From Microbacterium azadirachtae (GTDB lineage Bacteria > Actinomycetota > Actinomycetes > Actinomycetales > Microbacteriaceae): a stretch of DNA of 64,000 bases. The stretch covers positions 45,240 to 109,239 of the forward strand of contig NZ_JYIT01000077.1 of assembly GCF_000956545.1 (NCBI RefSeq). Direction: 5' to 3'. Position 1 is the first letter of the stretch; the number at the start of each line of letters is the position of its first letter. Below the pieces are notes generated by a model, which was given only the letters and a program-made list of their open reading frames with translations, did no database searches and had not been told where the DNA came from. Positions 1-8,580 of the stretch are shown here, in pieces. The translations under genes and the position numbers were made by a program.

Positions 1-1113
1 GTGGGCAGCGCGCACCCGAAGGTCGCCGCGGCCATCGCCGCGCAGGCCGCGCAGTTCACCCACACCTGCTTCATGATCTCCCCGTACGAGTCGTACGTGG
101 AGGTCGCCGAGGCGCTCAACCGCCTCACCCCCGGCGACTTCGCCAAGAAGAGCGCGCTGTTCAACTCCGGCGCCGAGGCCGTCGAGAACGCGATCAAGAT
201 CGCCCGCAAGCACACCGGTCGCCAGGCGGTCGTGGCCTTCGACCACGGCTACCACGGCCGCACCAACCTCACCATGGCGCTCACCGCGAAGGCGATGCCC
301 TACAAGAGCGGCTTCGGCCCGTTCGCCCCCGAGGTGTACCGCGCGCAGGCCTCGTACCCCTTCCGCGACGGGCTCTCCGGCGCTGAGGCGGCGGCCCGCA
401 CGATCCTGCAGCTCGAGAAGCAGATCGGTGCCGACAACCTGGCCGCCGTGATCATCGAGCCGATCCAGGGCGAGGGCGGCTTCATCGTCCCGGCCGACGG
501 ATACCTCCCCGCGATCGTGGAGTGGTGCCGCGCAAACGGCGTCGTGTTCATCGCCGACGAGGTGCAGACGGGCTTCGGTCGCACCGGTGCGATGTTCGCG
601 AGCGAGATCTTCGGCATCGAGCCCGACCTCATCACGACCGCGAAGGGCATCGCCGGCGGCATGCCGCTCGCGGCCGTGACCGGCCGCGCCGAGATCATGG
701 ACGCCTCGCACTCGGGCGGCCTCGGCGGCACCTACGGCGGCAACCCGGTGGCGTGTGCCGCGGCGCTCGCCGCGATCGACGCCTACGAGACCGAGGGTCT
801 GCTGGAGCGCGCGGTCGAGATCGGCGCTCTGCTCAAGGACCGCCTCACCGCGATCCAGGCCGGCGACCCGCGCCTCGGCGACATCCGCGGACACGGTGCG
901 ATGATCGCCGCCGAGTTCGTCGACCCGGCCACCGGCGCCCCGGACGCGGCGCTCACCGCCGCGGTCGCCAAGGCCGCGATCGCGCAGGGCGTCATCGTCC
1001 TCACCTGCGGCACGTTCGGCAACGTGATCCGCTTCCTGCCCCCGCTGACGATCGGCGACGCCCTCCTGAACGAGGGTCTTGACGTCATCGCCGCCGCGCT
1101 CGCGGCCCACTGA
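1..1113 (+). CDS. gabT: 4-aminobutyrate aminotransferase, 5' end outside the window
   Basis: Class III PLP-dependent transaminase that converts GABA and 2-oxoglutarate to succinate semialdehyde and glutamate. The visible 370 residues start in the middle of the substrate domain (VGSAHPKVAAAI is internal in family members), so about 70-80 N-terminal residues lie upstream and the GTG at base 1 is not the real start. Visible signatures are FNSGAEAVENAIKIAR, DEVQTGFGRTG and the PLP-lysine motif TTAKGIAGGMPL with the lysine at codon 215 of the visible part. A putrescine oxidase and two aldehyde dehydrogenases follow on the same strand, which supports a role in putrescine/GABA breakdown. A strong hairpin follows the stop codon. 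Confidence 0.93.
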   Translation: MGSAHPKVAAAIAAQAAQFTHTCFMISPYESYVEVAEALNRLTPGDFAKKSALFNSGAEAVENAIKIARKHTGRQAVVAFDHGYHGRTNLTMALTAKAMPYKSGFGPFAPEVYRAQASYPFRDGLSGAEAAARTILQLEKQIGADNLAAVIIEPIQGEGGFIVPADGYLPAIVEWCRANGVVFIADEVQTGFGRTGAMFASEIFGIEPDLITTAKGIAGGMPLAAVTGRAEIMDASHSGGLGGTYGGNPVACAAALAAIDAYETEGLLERAVEIGALLKDRLTAIQAGDPRLGDIRGHGAMIAAEFVDPATGAPDAALTAAVAKAAIAQGVIVLTCGTFGNVIRFLPPLTIGDALLNEGLDVIAAALAAH

Positions 1114-1118
1114 GACGT

Positions 1119-1159
1119 CCGGGCGCGATCGGGATCGGGGGATGCTGGATCGCGCCCGG
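1119..1159 (+). terminator. hairpin after gabT
   Basis: Perfect 12-bp inverted repeat (CCGGGCGCGATC at 1119-1130, complement at 1148-1159) with a 17-nt loop, 5 bases after the gabT stop. There is no strong T-run, as usual in high-GC actinobacteria. It may only partly terminate, since the next gene belongs to the same pathway. Confidence 0.6.
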
Positions 1160-1233
1160 CAACTTTCCAACAAAACCGCAGGGAGACCTGCACTGCGCAC
1201 CGCCCCGGTGCGAGACCGATGAAGGAGTCGAAA

Positions 1234-2658
1234 TTGGCCGATATCACCCGTGACGTGCTCATCGTGGGAGCGGGCGCCGCAGGCACCACCGCCGCGAACG
1301 AACTGCGCAAGGCGGGTCTGTCGGTCGTGGTGCTGGAGGCCCGTGACCGGGTCGGCGGCCGGCTCTGGACCGACGTCATCGACGGCGCGATGCTCGAGAT
1401 CGGCGGCCAGTGGGTGTCGCCCGACCAGGACGCGCTGATCGAGACGATCGACGAGCTCGGGCTGGAGACCTTCAGCCGCTACCGCGAGGGCGACAGCGTC
1501 TACGTCGGCCCCGACGGCACGCTGCACCGCTTCACGGGCGAGATGTTCCCCGTCTCGGCCGAGACCGAGAAGGTCATCGCCGAGATCACCGAGCGTCTCG
1601 ACGCGATGGTGGCGGAGATCGACCCCGACCGTCCGTACGCGCACCCGAAGGCCGCCGAGTGGGACTCGATCACCTGGGACGCGTGGCTGCGCCAGCAGAC
1701 CGACGACGACGAGGCCGTGCGCAACCTCGCATTCGCGACCGGATCCGCGATGCTCACCAAGCCGACGCACGCGTTCTCCCTGCTGCAGTCGCTGCTCATG
1801 GCCGCGTCCGCCGGCTCCTACTCGCACCTCGTCGACGCCGACTTCATCCTGGACAAGCGCGTGGTCGGCGGTCTGCAGCAGGTTCCGCTGCTGCTCGCCG
1901 AGCGCCTCGGCGACGACGTGCTGCTGAACCAGCCCGTGCGCACCCTGGAGTGGGACGACCCCTCGACAGGCTCTGGGGCCGGCGTCACCGCCACCACCGA
2001 CTCGCTCACCGTCCGCGCCCGCTACGCGATCCTCGCGCACGCCCCCGTGCTGTACGACCGGATCTCGTTCGTGCCGTCGCTGCCGCGCCGTCAGCACCAG
2101 ATGCACCAGCACCTCTCCATGGGCTTCGTGATCAAGGTGCACGCCGTCTACGACCGCCCGTTCTGGCGCGAGCAGGGCCTGTCCGGCACCGCGTTCAGCC
2201 CGTACGAGCTCTCCCACGAGGCGTACGACAACACCAACCACGGCGACGAGCGCGGCACCCTGGTCGGCTTCGTCAGCGACCAGAACGCCGACGACGTGTT
2301 CGAGCTCAGCGCCGAGGAGCGCAAGGAGCGGATCCTCGAGTCGCTCTCGCACTATTACGGTCCCGAGGCGAAGAACCCGGTCGTCTACTACGAGAGCGAC
2401 TGGGGCACCGAGGAGTGGACGCGCGGCGCCTACGCGGCGAGCTTCGACATGGGCGGTCTGCACCGCTACGGCAAGGACCTGCGCACGCCCGTCGGGCCGA
2501 TCCACTTCGCGTGCTCCGACCTGGCCGGCGCGGGGTACCAGCACGTCGACGGCGCGATCCGCATGGGTCGCCTCGCCGCCGCGCAGATCCTCGAGGCGGA
2601 CCGCGGTGACGACACGGCGGCCGACGACGCGCCAGAGCTCGTCGTCGCCGAGGTCTGA
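1234..2658 (+). CDS. puo: flavin monoamine oxidase, probably putrescine oxidase
   Basis: FAD-dependent amine oxidase of about 474 aa. The dinucleotide-binding motif VLIVGAGAAGTTAANELRKAG is at the N-terminus, followed by EARDRVGGRLWT and GGQWVSPDQ. The C-terminal FAD motif region is FACSDLAGAGYQHVDGAIRMG. The likely reaction oxidises putrescine to 4-aminobutanal, H2O2 and ammonia; this substrate is inferred from the gabT and aldehyde dehydrogenase neighbours. An in-frame ATG lies at 1219, but GAAGGAG (1221-1227) sits 6 nt before TTG at 1234, so TTG is preferred: it removes the odd MKESK prefix and puts the Rossmann strand near the terminus. The stop overlaps the next start (TGATG). Confidence 0.85.
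   Translation: MADITRDVLIVGAGAAGTTAANELRKAGLSVVVLEARDRVGGRLWTDVIDGAMLEIGGQWVSPDQDALIETIDELGLETFSRYREGDSVYVGPDGTLHRFTGEMFPVSAETEKVIAEITERLDAMVAEIDPDRPYAHPKAAEWDSITWDAWLRQQTDDDEAVRNLAFATGSAMLTKPTHAFSLLQSLLMAASAGSYSHLVDADFILDKRVVGGLQQVPLLLAERLGDDVLLNQPVRTLEWDDPSTGSGAGVTATTDSLTVRARYAILAHAPVLYDRISFVPSLPRRQHQMHQHLSMGFVIKVHAVYDRPFWREQGLSGTAFSPYELSHEAYDNTNHGDERGTLVGFVSDQNADDVFELSAEERKERILESLSHYYGPEAKNPVVYYESDWGTEEWTRGAYAASFDMGGLHRYGKDLRTPVGPIHFACSDLAGAGYQHVDGAIRMGRLAAAQILEADRGDDTAADDAPELVVAEV
1959..1980. repeat. GACAGGCTC-type palindromic repeat inside the oxidase gene
   Basis: CCCC-TCGACAGGCTCT-GGGG lies in frame in the oxidase gene and encodes a DPSTGSGAG loop. From memory, closely similar sequences (CTTCGACAGGCTCAGG) are a common dispersed repeat in Microbacteriaceae genomes. 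Here it would be a copy tolerated within a surface loop. Confidence 0.45.
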
Positions 2659-3548
2659 TGACCACCTCCATCGTCGTCGGCTACACGGCGACGGAGACCG
2701 GTTCCGACGCGCTGGCGCTGGGCGTGCGACTCGCCCGCGCCACGCGGCGGCACCTGCACGTGCTCATCGTCCTGCCCGGCCACGGCGACACGTCCGCGGC
2801 GGAGCCGGTGCGGGAGAGCCCCATCCAGGGGCAGGCGCGGCAGTGGCTCGACGAGGCGGAGGGGATGATCCCCGCCGACGTCGCGCACACCGCCCACGTG
2901 CGCGTGCACGACTCCTTCGCCGAAGGGCTCGTGCTCGCCGGGGAGCAGCTCGATGCGGCTCTGATCGTCGTCGGCGCGGCCAACGGCGCCACCATCGGGC
3001 TGCACCGGATGGGCAGCGTCGCACAGGCGCTGCTGCACTCGTCGCCGATCCCCGTGGCCCTGGCGCCCGCGGGTTTCGCGCGCAGTGCCGACGTGCAGGC
3101 GCCGACCTCGCGGATCACGGCCGCGATCGGCAACCGCCCGGGAGCCGATGCGCTCCTGGAGGCCGCCGTCGCGCTCTCGGCGGCGACCGGGGCGACGCTG
3201 CGGCTCGTCTCGCTGGTCGCGTTCGACGTGCCGCGCGGGTTCGACCCGCAGGCGATCCGGCTGGTGAGCGCGGCGCACGGCGACGATGTGCTCGCCCGCG
3301 CGGAGACGGAGCTGCCCCAGGGGGTGCGCGCCGAGCTCGAGCGGGCCCCGGGGGACACGGTCGAGGAGGCCGTGGCCCGGCTGACCTGGCTGCCGGGGGA
3401 GCTGATCCTGGTCGGATCCAGCCGGCTCGCGCAGCCTCGGCGGCTGTTCCTCGGCTCGACCGCGGCGAAGATGCTCGACGTCATCCCTGTGCCGATGATC
3501 GTCGTACCGCGCACACGCCTGGACGACAGCGCAGACTCTGGGTCCTGA
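2658..3548 (+). CDS. universal stress protein, two tandem UspA domains
   Basis: 296 aa with two UspA folds. Domain 1 (about residues 3-140) starts TTSIVVGYTATETGSDALALGVRLA and ends VGAANGATIGLHRMGSVAQALLHSSPIPV. Domain 2 (about 150-290) ends VGSSRLAQPRRLFLGSTAAKMLDVIPVPMIVV. Both tails keep the G-x(n)-G(S/T) nucleotide-binding pattern, which suggests an ATP-binding type. The ATG shares one base with the oxidase stop, so the two are translationally coupled. A stress protein inside a putrescine catabolic operon is unexpected; a link with H2O2 produced by the oxidase is conceivable but is only inference. Confidence 0.88.
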   Translation: MTTSIVVGYTATETGSDALALGVRLARATRRHLHVLIVLPGHGDTSAAEPVRESPIQGQARQWLDEAEGMIPADVAHTAHVRVHDSFAEGLVLAGEQLDAALIVVGAANGATIGLHRMGSVAQALLHSSPIPVALAPAGFARSADVQAPTSRITAAIGNRPGADALLEAAVALSAATGATLRLVSLVAFDVPRGFDPQAIRLVSAAHGDDVLARAETELPQGVRAELERAPGDTVEEAVARLTWLPGELILVGSSRLAQPRRLFLGSTAAKMLDVIPVPMIVVPRTRLDDSADSGS

Positions 3549-3604
3549 CCGGACCCGCACCATCCGATTGCATGAGAATCGAAGCATCTGACAAGGAGGA
3601 TCGC

Positions 3605-5068
3605 ATGACCGATCTGGAGAAGACCCTGCTGGAGAGCGTCCCGACGGGGCTCTACATCGCCGGCGAGTGGATCGCCGCCGAGGGCGACAAGACCTTCGAC
3701 GTGCGCGACCCCGCGACCAACGAGGTGGTGCGCACGATCGCCGACGCGTCGCCGGCCGACGGCATCCGTGCCCTCGACGCCGCCGTCGCCGCTCAGGACG
3801 CGTGGGCCGCGACCCCGCCGCGCACCCGCAGCGACATTCTCCGCCGCGCGTTCGACCTCGTGCAGGCGCACAAGGAGGACCTGGCGCTGCTCATGACCGT
3901 CGAGATGGGCAAGCCGCTGGCCGAGGCCCGCGGCGAGGTCGGCTACGGCGGCGAGTTCCTGCGCTGGTTCAGCGAGGAGGCCGTGCGCATCTCCGGCCGC
4001 TACGGCCTGAACCCCGAGGGAACCGGGCACATGGTCGTGTCCCAGCGACCGGTCGGCCCGTCGTTCTTCGTCACTCCATGGAACTTCCCGTTCGCGATGG
4101 CGACGCGCAAGATCGCGCCCGCGCTCGCGGCCGGCTGCACCGTGGTCATCAAGCCCCCGGCACTGACGCCGCTCACCACGATCTACTTCGTGAAGCTCCT
4201 CGAAGAGGCCGGTCTCCCCGCGGGCGTCGTGAACGTCGTGCAGACCTCGCGCTCGTCCGCGCTGTCGGCGCCGATCATCGCCGACCCGCGTCTGCGCAAG
4301 CTGTCCTTCACGGGCTCGACCGAGGTCGGCCGCAAGCTCATCGCCCAGGCGGCGGAGGGCGTGCTGCGCGTGTCGATGGAGCTCGGCGGCAACGCCCCGT
4401 TCGTCGTCTTCGAGGACGCGGATCTGGACAAGGCCGTCGAGGGCGCGCTGGCTGCCAAGTTCCGCAACATCGGGCAGGCCTGCACCGCGGCGAACCGCTT
4501 CATCGTGCACAAGGACGTCGCCGACGAGTTCGCGCGCCGCATCACCGAGCGCGTGGACGCGATGAAGATCGGCCGCGGCACCGAGGAGGGCGTCACGATC
4601 GGCCCGCTGATCGACGACGACGCCGTGGCCAAGGCCGCGGAGCTCGTGGGCGACGCGGTCGAGCGCGGCGCGACGCTGCTCTCGGGCGGCAAGGCCGTCG
4701 AGGGCGTCGGATCCTTCTACGAGCCCACCGTGCTCGCGAACGTGCAGGCCGGCAGCGAGATCCTCCGCGAGGAGATCTTCGGCCCGGTGCTGGCGATCGC
4801 GACCTTCGCGGACGAGGCGGAGGCGGTGCGCCTCGCCAACGACACCGAGTACGGCCTGGTCTCCTACGTCTTCACGCAGGATCTGGCCCGGGGTCACCGG
4901 ATGATCGACGCGCTCGAGACGGGCATGATGGGCCTGAACGTGGGCGTCGTGTCCAACGCGGCGGCCCCCTTCGGCGGCGTCAAGCAGTCCGGCGTCGGCC
5001 GCGAGGGCGGCTTCGAGGGCATCCACGAGTACCTCTCGACCAAGTACACGCTGATCCCGGTCGACTGA
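3605..5068 (+). CDS. gabD: NAD(P)-dependent aldehyde dehydrogenase (SSADH / aminobutyraldehyde type)
   Basis: 487 aa, full length for the ALDH superfamily. It oxidises succinate semialdehyde or 4-aminobutanal to the acid. Visible are the cofactor loop FFVTPWNFPFAMATRKIAPALAAG, FTGSTEVGR, the general-base glutamate E259 in MELGGNAPF and the catalytic cysteine C293 in NIGQACTAANR, 34 residues apart as expected. ATG at 3605 is preceded by AAGGAGGA (3593-3600); upstream reading in the same frame belongs to a spurious overlap with the usp gene. Two different ALDHs flank the inverted-repeat element at 5112, so one may act on aminobutanal and the other on succinate semialdehyde. Sequence alone does not settle which. 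Confidence 0.88.
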   Translation: MTDLEKTLLESVPTGLYIAGEWIAAEGDKTFDVRDPATNEVVRTIADASPADGIRALDAAVAAQDAWAATPPRTRSDILRRAFDLVQAHKEDLALLMTVEMGKPLAEARGEVGYGGEFLRWFSEEAVRISGRYGLNPEGTGHMVVSQRPVGPSFFVTPWNFPFAMATRKIAPALAAGCTVVIKPPALTPLTTIYFVKLLEEAGLPAGVVNVVQTSRSSALSAPIIADPRLRKLSFTGSTEVGRKLIAQAAEGVLRVSMELGGNAPFVVFEDADLDKAVEGALAAKFRNIGQACTAANRFIVHKDVADEFARRITERVDAMKIGRGTEEGVTIGPLIDDDAVAKAAELVGDAVERGATLLSGGKAVEGVGSFYEPTVLANVQAGSEILREEIFGPVLAIATFADEAEAVRLANDTEYGLVSYVFTQDLARGHRMIDALETGMMGLNVGVVSNAAAPFGGVKQSGVGREGGFEGIHEYLSTKYTLIPVD

Positions 5069-5111
5069 GTTCCCCGGCCGGTCCTCGCTCCACGGCGAGG
5101 GCCGGCCCCTT

Positions 5112-5178
5112 CCCGTCTGTTTGCGTCAAACTGTTGGACGAGGCCTCCGCCTGCAACGGTTCGACGCACACAGACGGG
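5112..5178. repeat. 67-bp palindromic intergenic element, copy A
   Basis: Inverted repeat with 25-bp arms (5112-5136 and 5154-5178, three mismatches) and a 17-nt loop. The left arm carries a nested palindrome, GTTTGCGTCAAAC. A second element with the same 25-17-25 layout lies at 27079-27145; the two share a 19-base core (gtttgacgcaaacagacgg in one orientation). It sits between two aldehyde dehydrogenase genes and could act as a terminator, mRNA-processing site or mobile palindrome. Confidence 0.75.
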
Positions 5179-5205
5179 CCACACAACCCACTGAAAGGAA
5201 CCGGA

Positions 5206-6567
5206 ATGACCGACTACGCCGTCGTCAACCCGGCCACGGGCGAGACCCTGGCCACCTACGAGACCTTCACCGACGCGCAGATCGACGACGCCGTCGCGCG
5301 CGCCCACGCGGCCGCCGCGGTCTGGGGTCGCACGCCCGTCGCCGAGCGCGCCGCGGTCGTGCGCCGGATCGCCGAGGGCCACCGCGCCCGCCGCGACGAG
5401 TTCGCCGCGATCATCACCCGGGAGATGGGCAAGCCGCTCGCCGCCGCCGCGGGCGAGGTCGACTTCGCCGCCGACATCATCGAGTTCTACGCCGACAACG
5501 CGGAGAAGATCACCGCCGACCAGCCGCTGGACATCCTCGGAGACGGCTCGGCGGTCATCCGCAAGGCCCCGCTGGGCGTGCTGTTCGGCATCATGCCGTG
5601 GAACTTCCCGGCCTACCAGGTCGCGCGCTTCGCAGGCCCGAACCTGGCGATCGGCAACACGATCATCCTCAAGCACGCGCCGCAGTGCCCCGAGTCCGCG
5701 GCGATCCTCGAGGAGATCTACCGCGACGCGGGCCTTCCCGACGGCGCCTACGTGAACGTCTACGCCACCAACGAGCAGTCCGCCGCGATCGTCGCGGACC
5801 CGCGCGTGCAGGGCGTCTCGGTCACGGGCTCCGAGCGTGCGGGCGCCGCGGTCGCCGAGATCGCCGGCCGCAACCTGAAGAAGGTCGCTCTGGAGCTCGG
5901 CGGATCCGACCCGTTCATCCTGCTCTCCACGGACGACCTGGACGCCACGGTCGAGGCAGCCGTCGCGGCGCGCCTGGACAACAACGGCCAGGCCTGCAAC
6001 GGCGCCAAGCGGTTCATCGTGGTCGACGGCCTGTACGACGCGTTCGTCGAGAAGGCGGTCGCCGCTCTCGCCGCGGTCACGCCGGCCGACCCGACCCAGG
6101 AGGACACCGTCCTCGGCCCGCTCGTGTCCGAGGCCGCCGCGGTCAACCTGCAGAAGCAGGTCGACACCGCGGTCGCTCAGGGGGCGACGCTGCTGACCGG
6201 AGGCACGCGCGAGGGGGCGTTCTACGCGCCGACGCTGCTCGCCGACGTGACGCCGGAGATGGACGTGTACCGCGAGGAGCTGTTCGGCCCGGCTGCGGTG
6301 GTCTACCGCGTGGCGGACGAGGATGCGGCCGTCGCCCTCGCCAACGACACCTCCTTCGGGCTCGGCTCCTACGTCTACACCACGGACGAGGCGCAGGCCG
6401 AGCGTGTGGCGAACGGCATCGATGCGGGCATGGTCTACGTCAACGTCGTGCTCGCCGACAGCCCGGAGCTGCCCTTCGGCGGCGTGAAGCGCAGCGGCAC
6501 CTCGCGCGAGCTCGGTCTGCTGGCCGCGGACGAGTTCGTGAACAAGAAGCTCATCCGCGTGGCCTGA
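5206..6567 (+). CDS. gabD2: succinate-semialdehyde dehydrogenase, NADP type
   Basis: 453 aa, the shorter SSADH form seen in actinobacteria (start YAVVNPATGETLATYETF, no N-terminal extension). Signatures are EMGKPLAAAAGEVDFAADIIEFYADNA, GIMPWNFPAYQVARFAGPNLAIGN, the general base E230 in ALELGGSDPF and catalytic C264 in NNGQACNGAKR. It would turn succinate semialdehyde into succinate and complete putrescine or GABA breakdown. The ATG follows GAAAGGA with good spacing. Copy A of the palindromic element lies just upstream, so it may be expressed separately from the first ALDH. A 17-bp terminator hairpin follows. Confidence 0.88.
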   Translation: MTDYAVVNPATGETLATYETFTDAQIDDAVARAHAAAAVWGRTPVAERAAVVRRIAEGHRARRDEFAAIITREMGKPLAAAAGEVDFAADIIEFYADNAEKITADQPLDILGDGSAVIRKAPLGVLFGIMPWNFPAYQVARFAGPNLAIGNTIILKHAPQCPESAAILEEIYRDAGLPDGAYVNVYATNEQSAAIVADPRVQGVSVTGSERAGAAVAEIAGRNLKKVALELGGSDPFILLSTDDLDATVEAAVAARLDNNGQACNGAKRFIVVDGLYDAFVEKAVAALAAVTPADPTQEDTVLGPLVSEAAAVNLQKQVDTAVAQGATLLTGGTREGAFYAPTLLADVTPEMDVYREELFGPAAVVYRVADEDAAVALANDTSFGLGSYVYTTDEAQAERVANGIDAGMVYVNVVLADSPELPFGGVKRSGTSRELGLLAADEFVNKKLIRVA

Positions 6568-6609
6568 TTCCGGCGACTCGGATCCCGTCCCGCCGCACTC
6601 AGCGGGAAG

Positions 6610-6648
6610 GAAGGGCCGGACGACGTGACCGACGTCGTCCGGCCCTTC
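6610..6648 (+). terminator. strong hairpin after the second ALDH
   Basis: Perfect 17-bp stem (6610-6626 with 6632-6648) and a 5-nt loop, starting GAAGGGCCGGACGACGT. Located 43 bases after the stop codon; no long T-run. Confidence 0.8.
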
Positions 6649-6792
6649 GTCGTGTCCCGCCCGGAGTGTGCGCACACCTCGAAGAGAGCATCAGGAGACG
6701 GTTCGAGAACCGGGGATCGGATCCCTCCGGCCCTCGCCCACGCCTGCGGGCGTAGCCTCGAGATGCCCTGTTCGCTTTCACGAGAGGCATCC

Positions 6793-8517
6793 ATGACCAC
6801 CGTCGCCGAGAACATCGTCAGCTCCCTCCACGCGAACGGGGTGAAGCGCGTGTACGGGATCCCGGGGGACTCCCTGAACGGCTTCACCGACGCGCTCCGC
6901 AAGGACGGCACGATCCGCTGGGTGCACGTGCGCCACGAGGAGACCGCCGCCTTCGCCGCCGCGGCGGAGGCCGCGCTCACCGGCGACCTCGCCGTCGTCG
7001 CCGGATCCTGCGGGCCGGGCAACCTGCACCTGATCAACGGCCTCTACGACGCGAACCGCTCGCGCGTGCCGGTGCTCGCGATCGCGGCGCACATCCCGAC
7101 CAGCGAGATCGGCACCCAGTACTTCCAGGAGACGCACCCGCAGGAGCTGTTCCGCGAGTGCAGCGTGTACGTCGAGTACGTCTCGGATCCGGTGCAGATG
7201 CCGCGGCTGCTGCAGGTCGCGATGCGCCAGGCGATCGCCCGGCGCGGCGTCGCGGTGCTGGTGATCCCCGGCGATATCGCCCTGGCGGAGGCGGTGGACG
7301 ACCGCGTCGCCGTGATCGAGCGCAGCCGCCCGATCGTCGTGCCCGCCCCGGACGAGCTGGAGCGGGCGGCCACCCTGCTGAACGCGGCGTCGAAGGTGAC
7401 GATCCTCGCCGGCGCGGGCGCGGAGGGCGCGCACGACGAGGTCGTGGCGCTCGCCGACCGTCTCGCCGCACCGGTCGTGCACGCGCTGCGCGGCAAGGAG
7501 TTCGTCGAGTACGACAACCCGTTCGACGTGGGGATGACGGGACTGCTCGGCTTCGCGTCGGGCTACCGCGCGATGGAGGGCGCGGACGCCCTCCTGATCC
7601 TCGGATCCGACTTCCCCTATCCGCAGTTCTATCCGGCGGACGCCACCACGATCCAGGTCGACATCCGCGGCGAGAACCTCGGGCGGCGGCACCCGCTCGA
7701 TCTGGGCCTGGTCGGCGACGTCGGCGCGACCGCGGCGGCCCTGCTTCCGCGCCTCAAGGGCGATCGTCGACGGGCCCACCTCGACGACGCCACGGCGCAC
7801 TACCGCAAGACGCGCGCGAAGCTCGACGAGCTGGCGGTGCCGTCGCGGGGCAAGGCGCCCATCCATCCGCAGTACCTGGCGCGGCTGCTGGACGAGGCGG
7901 CCGCCGACGACGCCGTGTTCACGGCGGACGTCGGCTCGCCTACGGTCTGGGCGGCCCGCTACCTGCACATGAACGGGAAGCGCCGGCTGATCGGATCCTT
8001 CAACCACGGGTCCATGGCGAATGCCCTGCTGCACGGCATCGGCGCGCAGGCGTCCGAACCCGGCCGCCAGGTCGTGGCGCTCGCCGGGGACGGCGGGCTC
8101 ACGATGATGCTGGGCGAGCTGATCTCCCTCACCCAGAACGACCTGCCGGTCAAGACGATCGTCGTGAACAACTCCTCGCTGAACTTCGTCGAGCTCGAGA
8201 TGAAGGCCGCCGGCTTCGTGAACTACGGCACCGAGCTGCGCAACCCCGACTTCGCTGCGGTCGCAGAAGCCATGGGCATCTTTGCCCGCCGGGTGGAGCG
8301 CAGCGAGGATCTTCCCGCGGCGCTCGCCGAGGTGCTGGCCCACGACGGCCCCGCGCTGCTCGACGTGGTCACCGAGCGGCAGGAGCTGTCGATGCCGCCC
8401 GCGGTGAACGCGGAGCAGGTGAAGGGCTTCGCGCTGTACGCGATCCGCACCGTGCTCTCGGGTCGTGGTGACGAGCTGCTCGATCTCGCCAAGGCCAACT
8501 GGCGTCAGCTGTTCTGA
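6793..8517 (+). CDS. poxB: pyruvate dehydrogenase (quinone), ThDP enzyme
   Basis: 574 aa ThDP/FAD enzyme that decarboxylates pyruvate to acetate and CO2 and passes electrons to the quinone pool; peripheral on the inner membrane face. The start MTTVAENIVSSLHANGVKRVYGIPGDSLNGF and RHEETAAFAAAAEAALTG (ThDP-activating glutamate) are typical of PoxB. The middle domain has the nucleotide region ILAGAGAEGAHDEV. The C-terminal ThDP motif is GDGGLTMMLGELISLTQNDLPVKTIVVNN. The start ATG at 6793 fits the family N-terminus. It stands alone between two hairpins, so it is probably monocistronic. Confidence 0.93.
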   Translation: MTTVAENIVSSLHANGVKRVYGIPGDSLNGFTDALRKDGTIRWVHVRHEETAAFAAAAEAALTGDLAVVAGSCGPGNLHLINGLYDANRSRVPVLAIAAHIPTSEIGTQYFQETHPQELFRECSVYVEYVSDPVQMPRLLQVAMRQAIARRGVAVLVIPGDIALAEAVDDRVAVIERSRPIVVPAPDELERAATLLNAASKVTILAGAGAEGAHDEVVALADRLAAPVVHALRGKEFVEYDNPFDVGMTGLLGFASGYRAMEGADALLILGSDFPYPQFYPADATTIQVDIRGENLGRRHPLDLGLVGDVGATAAALLPRLKGDRRRAHLDDATAHYRKTRAKLDELAVPSRGKAPIHPQYLARLLDEAAADDAVFTADVGSPTVWAARYLHMNGKRRLIGSFNHGSMANALLHGIGAQASEPGRQVVALAGDGGLTMMLGELISLTQNDLPVKTIVVNNSSLNFVELEMKAAGFVNYGTELRNPDFAAVAEAMGIFARRVERSEDLPAALAEVLAHDGPALLDVVTERQELSMPPAVNAEQVKGFALYAIRTVLSGRGDELLDLAKANWRQLF

Positions 8518-8522
8518 GCTGA

Positions 8523-8574
8523 TCCGGATCCCGTCCGCCGCCGTCCTCTGGGATATGCGGGGAGGGGATCCGGA
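8523..8574. terminator. hairpin between convergent poxB and the TPR gene
   Basis: TCCGGATCCC (8523-8532) pairs perfectly with 8565-8574 around a 32-nt loop. It sits between two stop codons of convergent genes, so it could act in both directions. It is built on the GGATCC word that is over-represented throughout the window. Confidence 0.55.
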
Positions 8575-8580
8575 CCCTGT

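Noticed and set aside
2681..5026. 781-codon minus-strand open frame across usp and the aldehyde dehydrogenase
   Set aside because: Overlaps two well-supported plus-strand genes; composition is typical of an antisense frame in 70% GC DNA.
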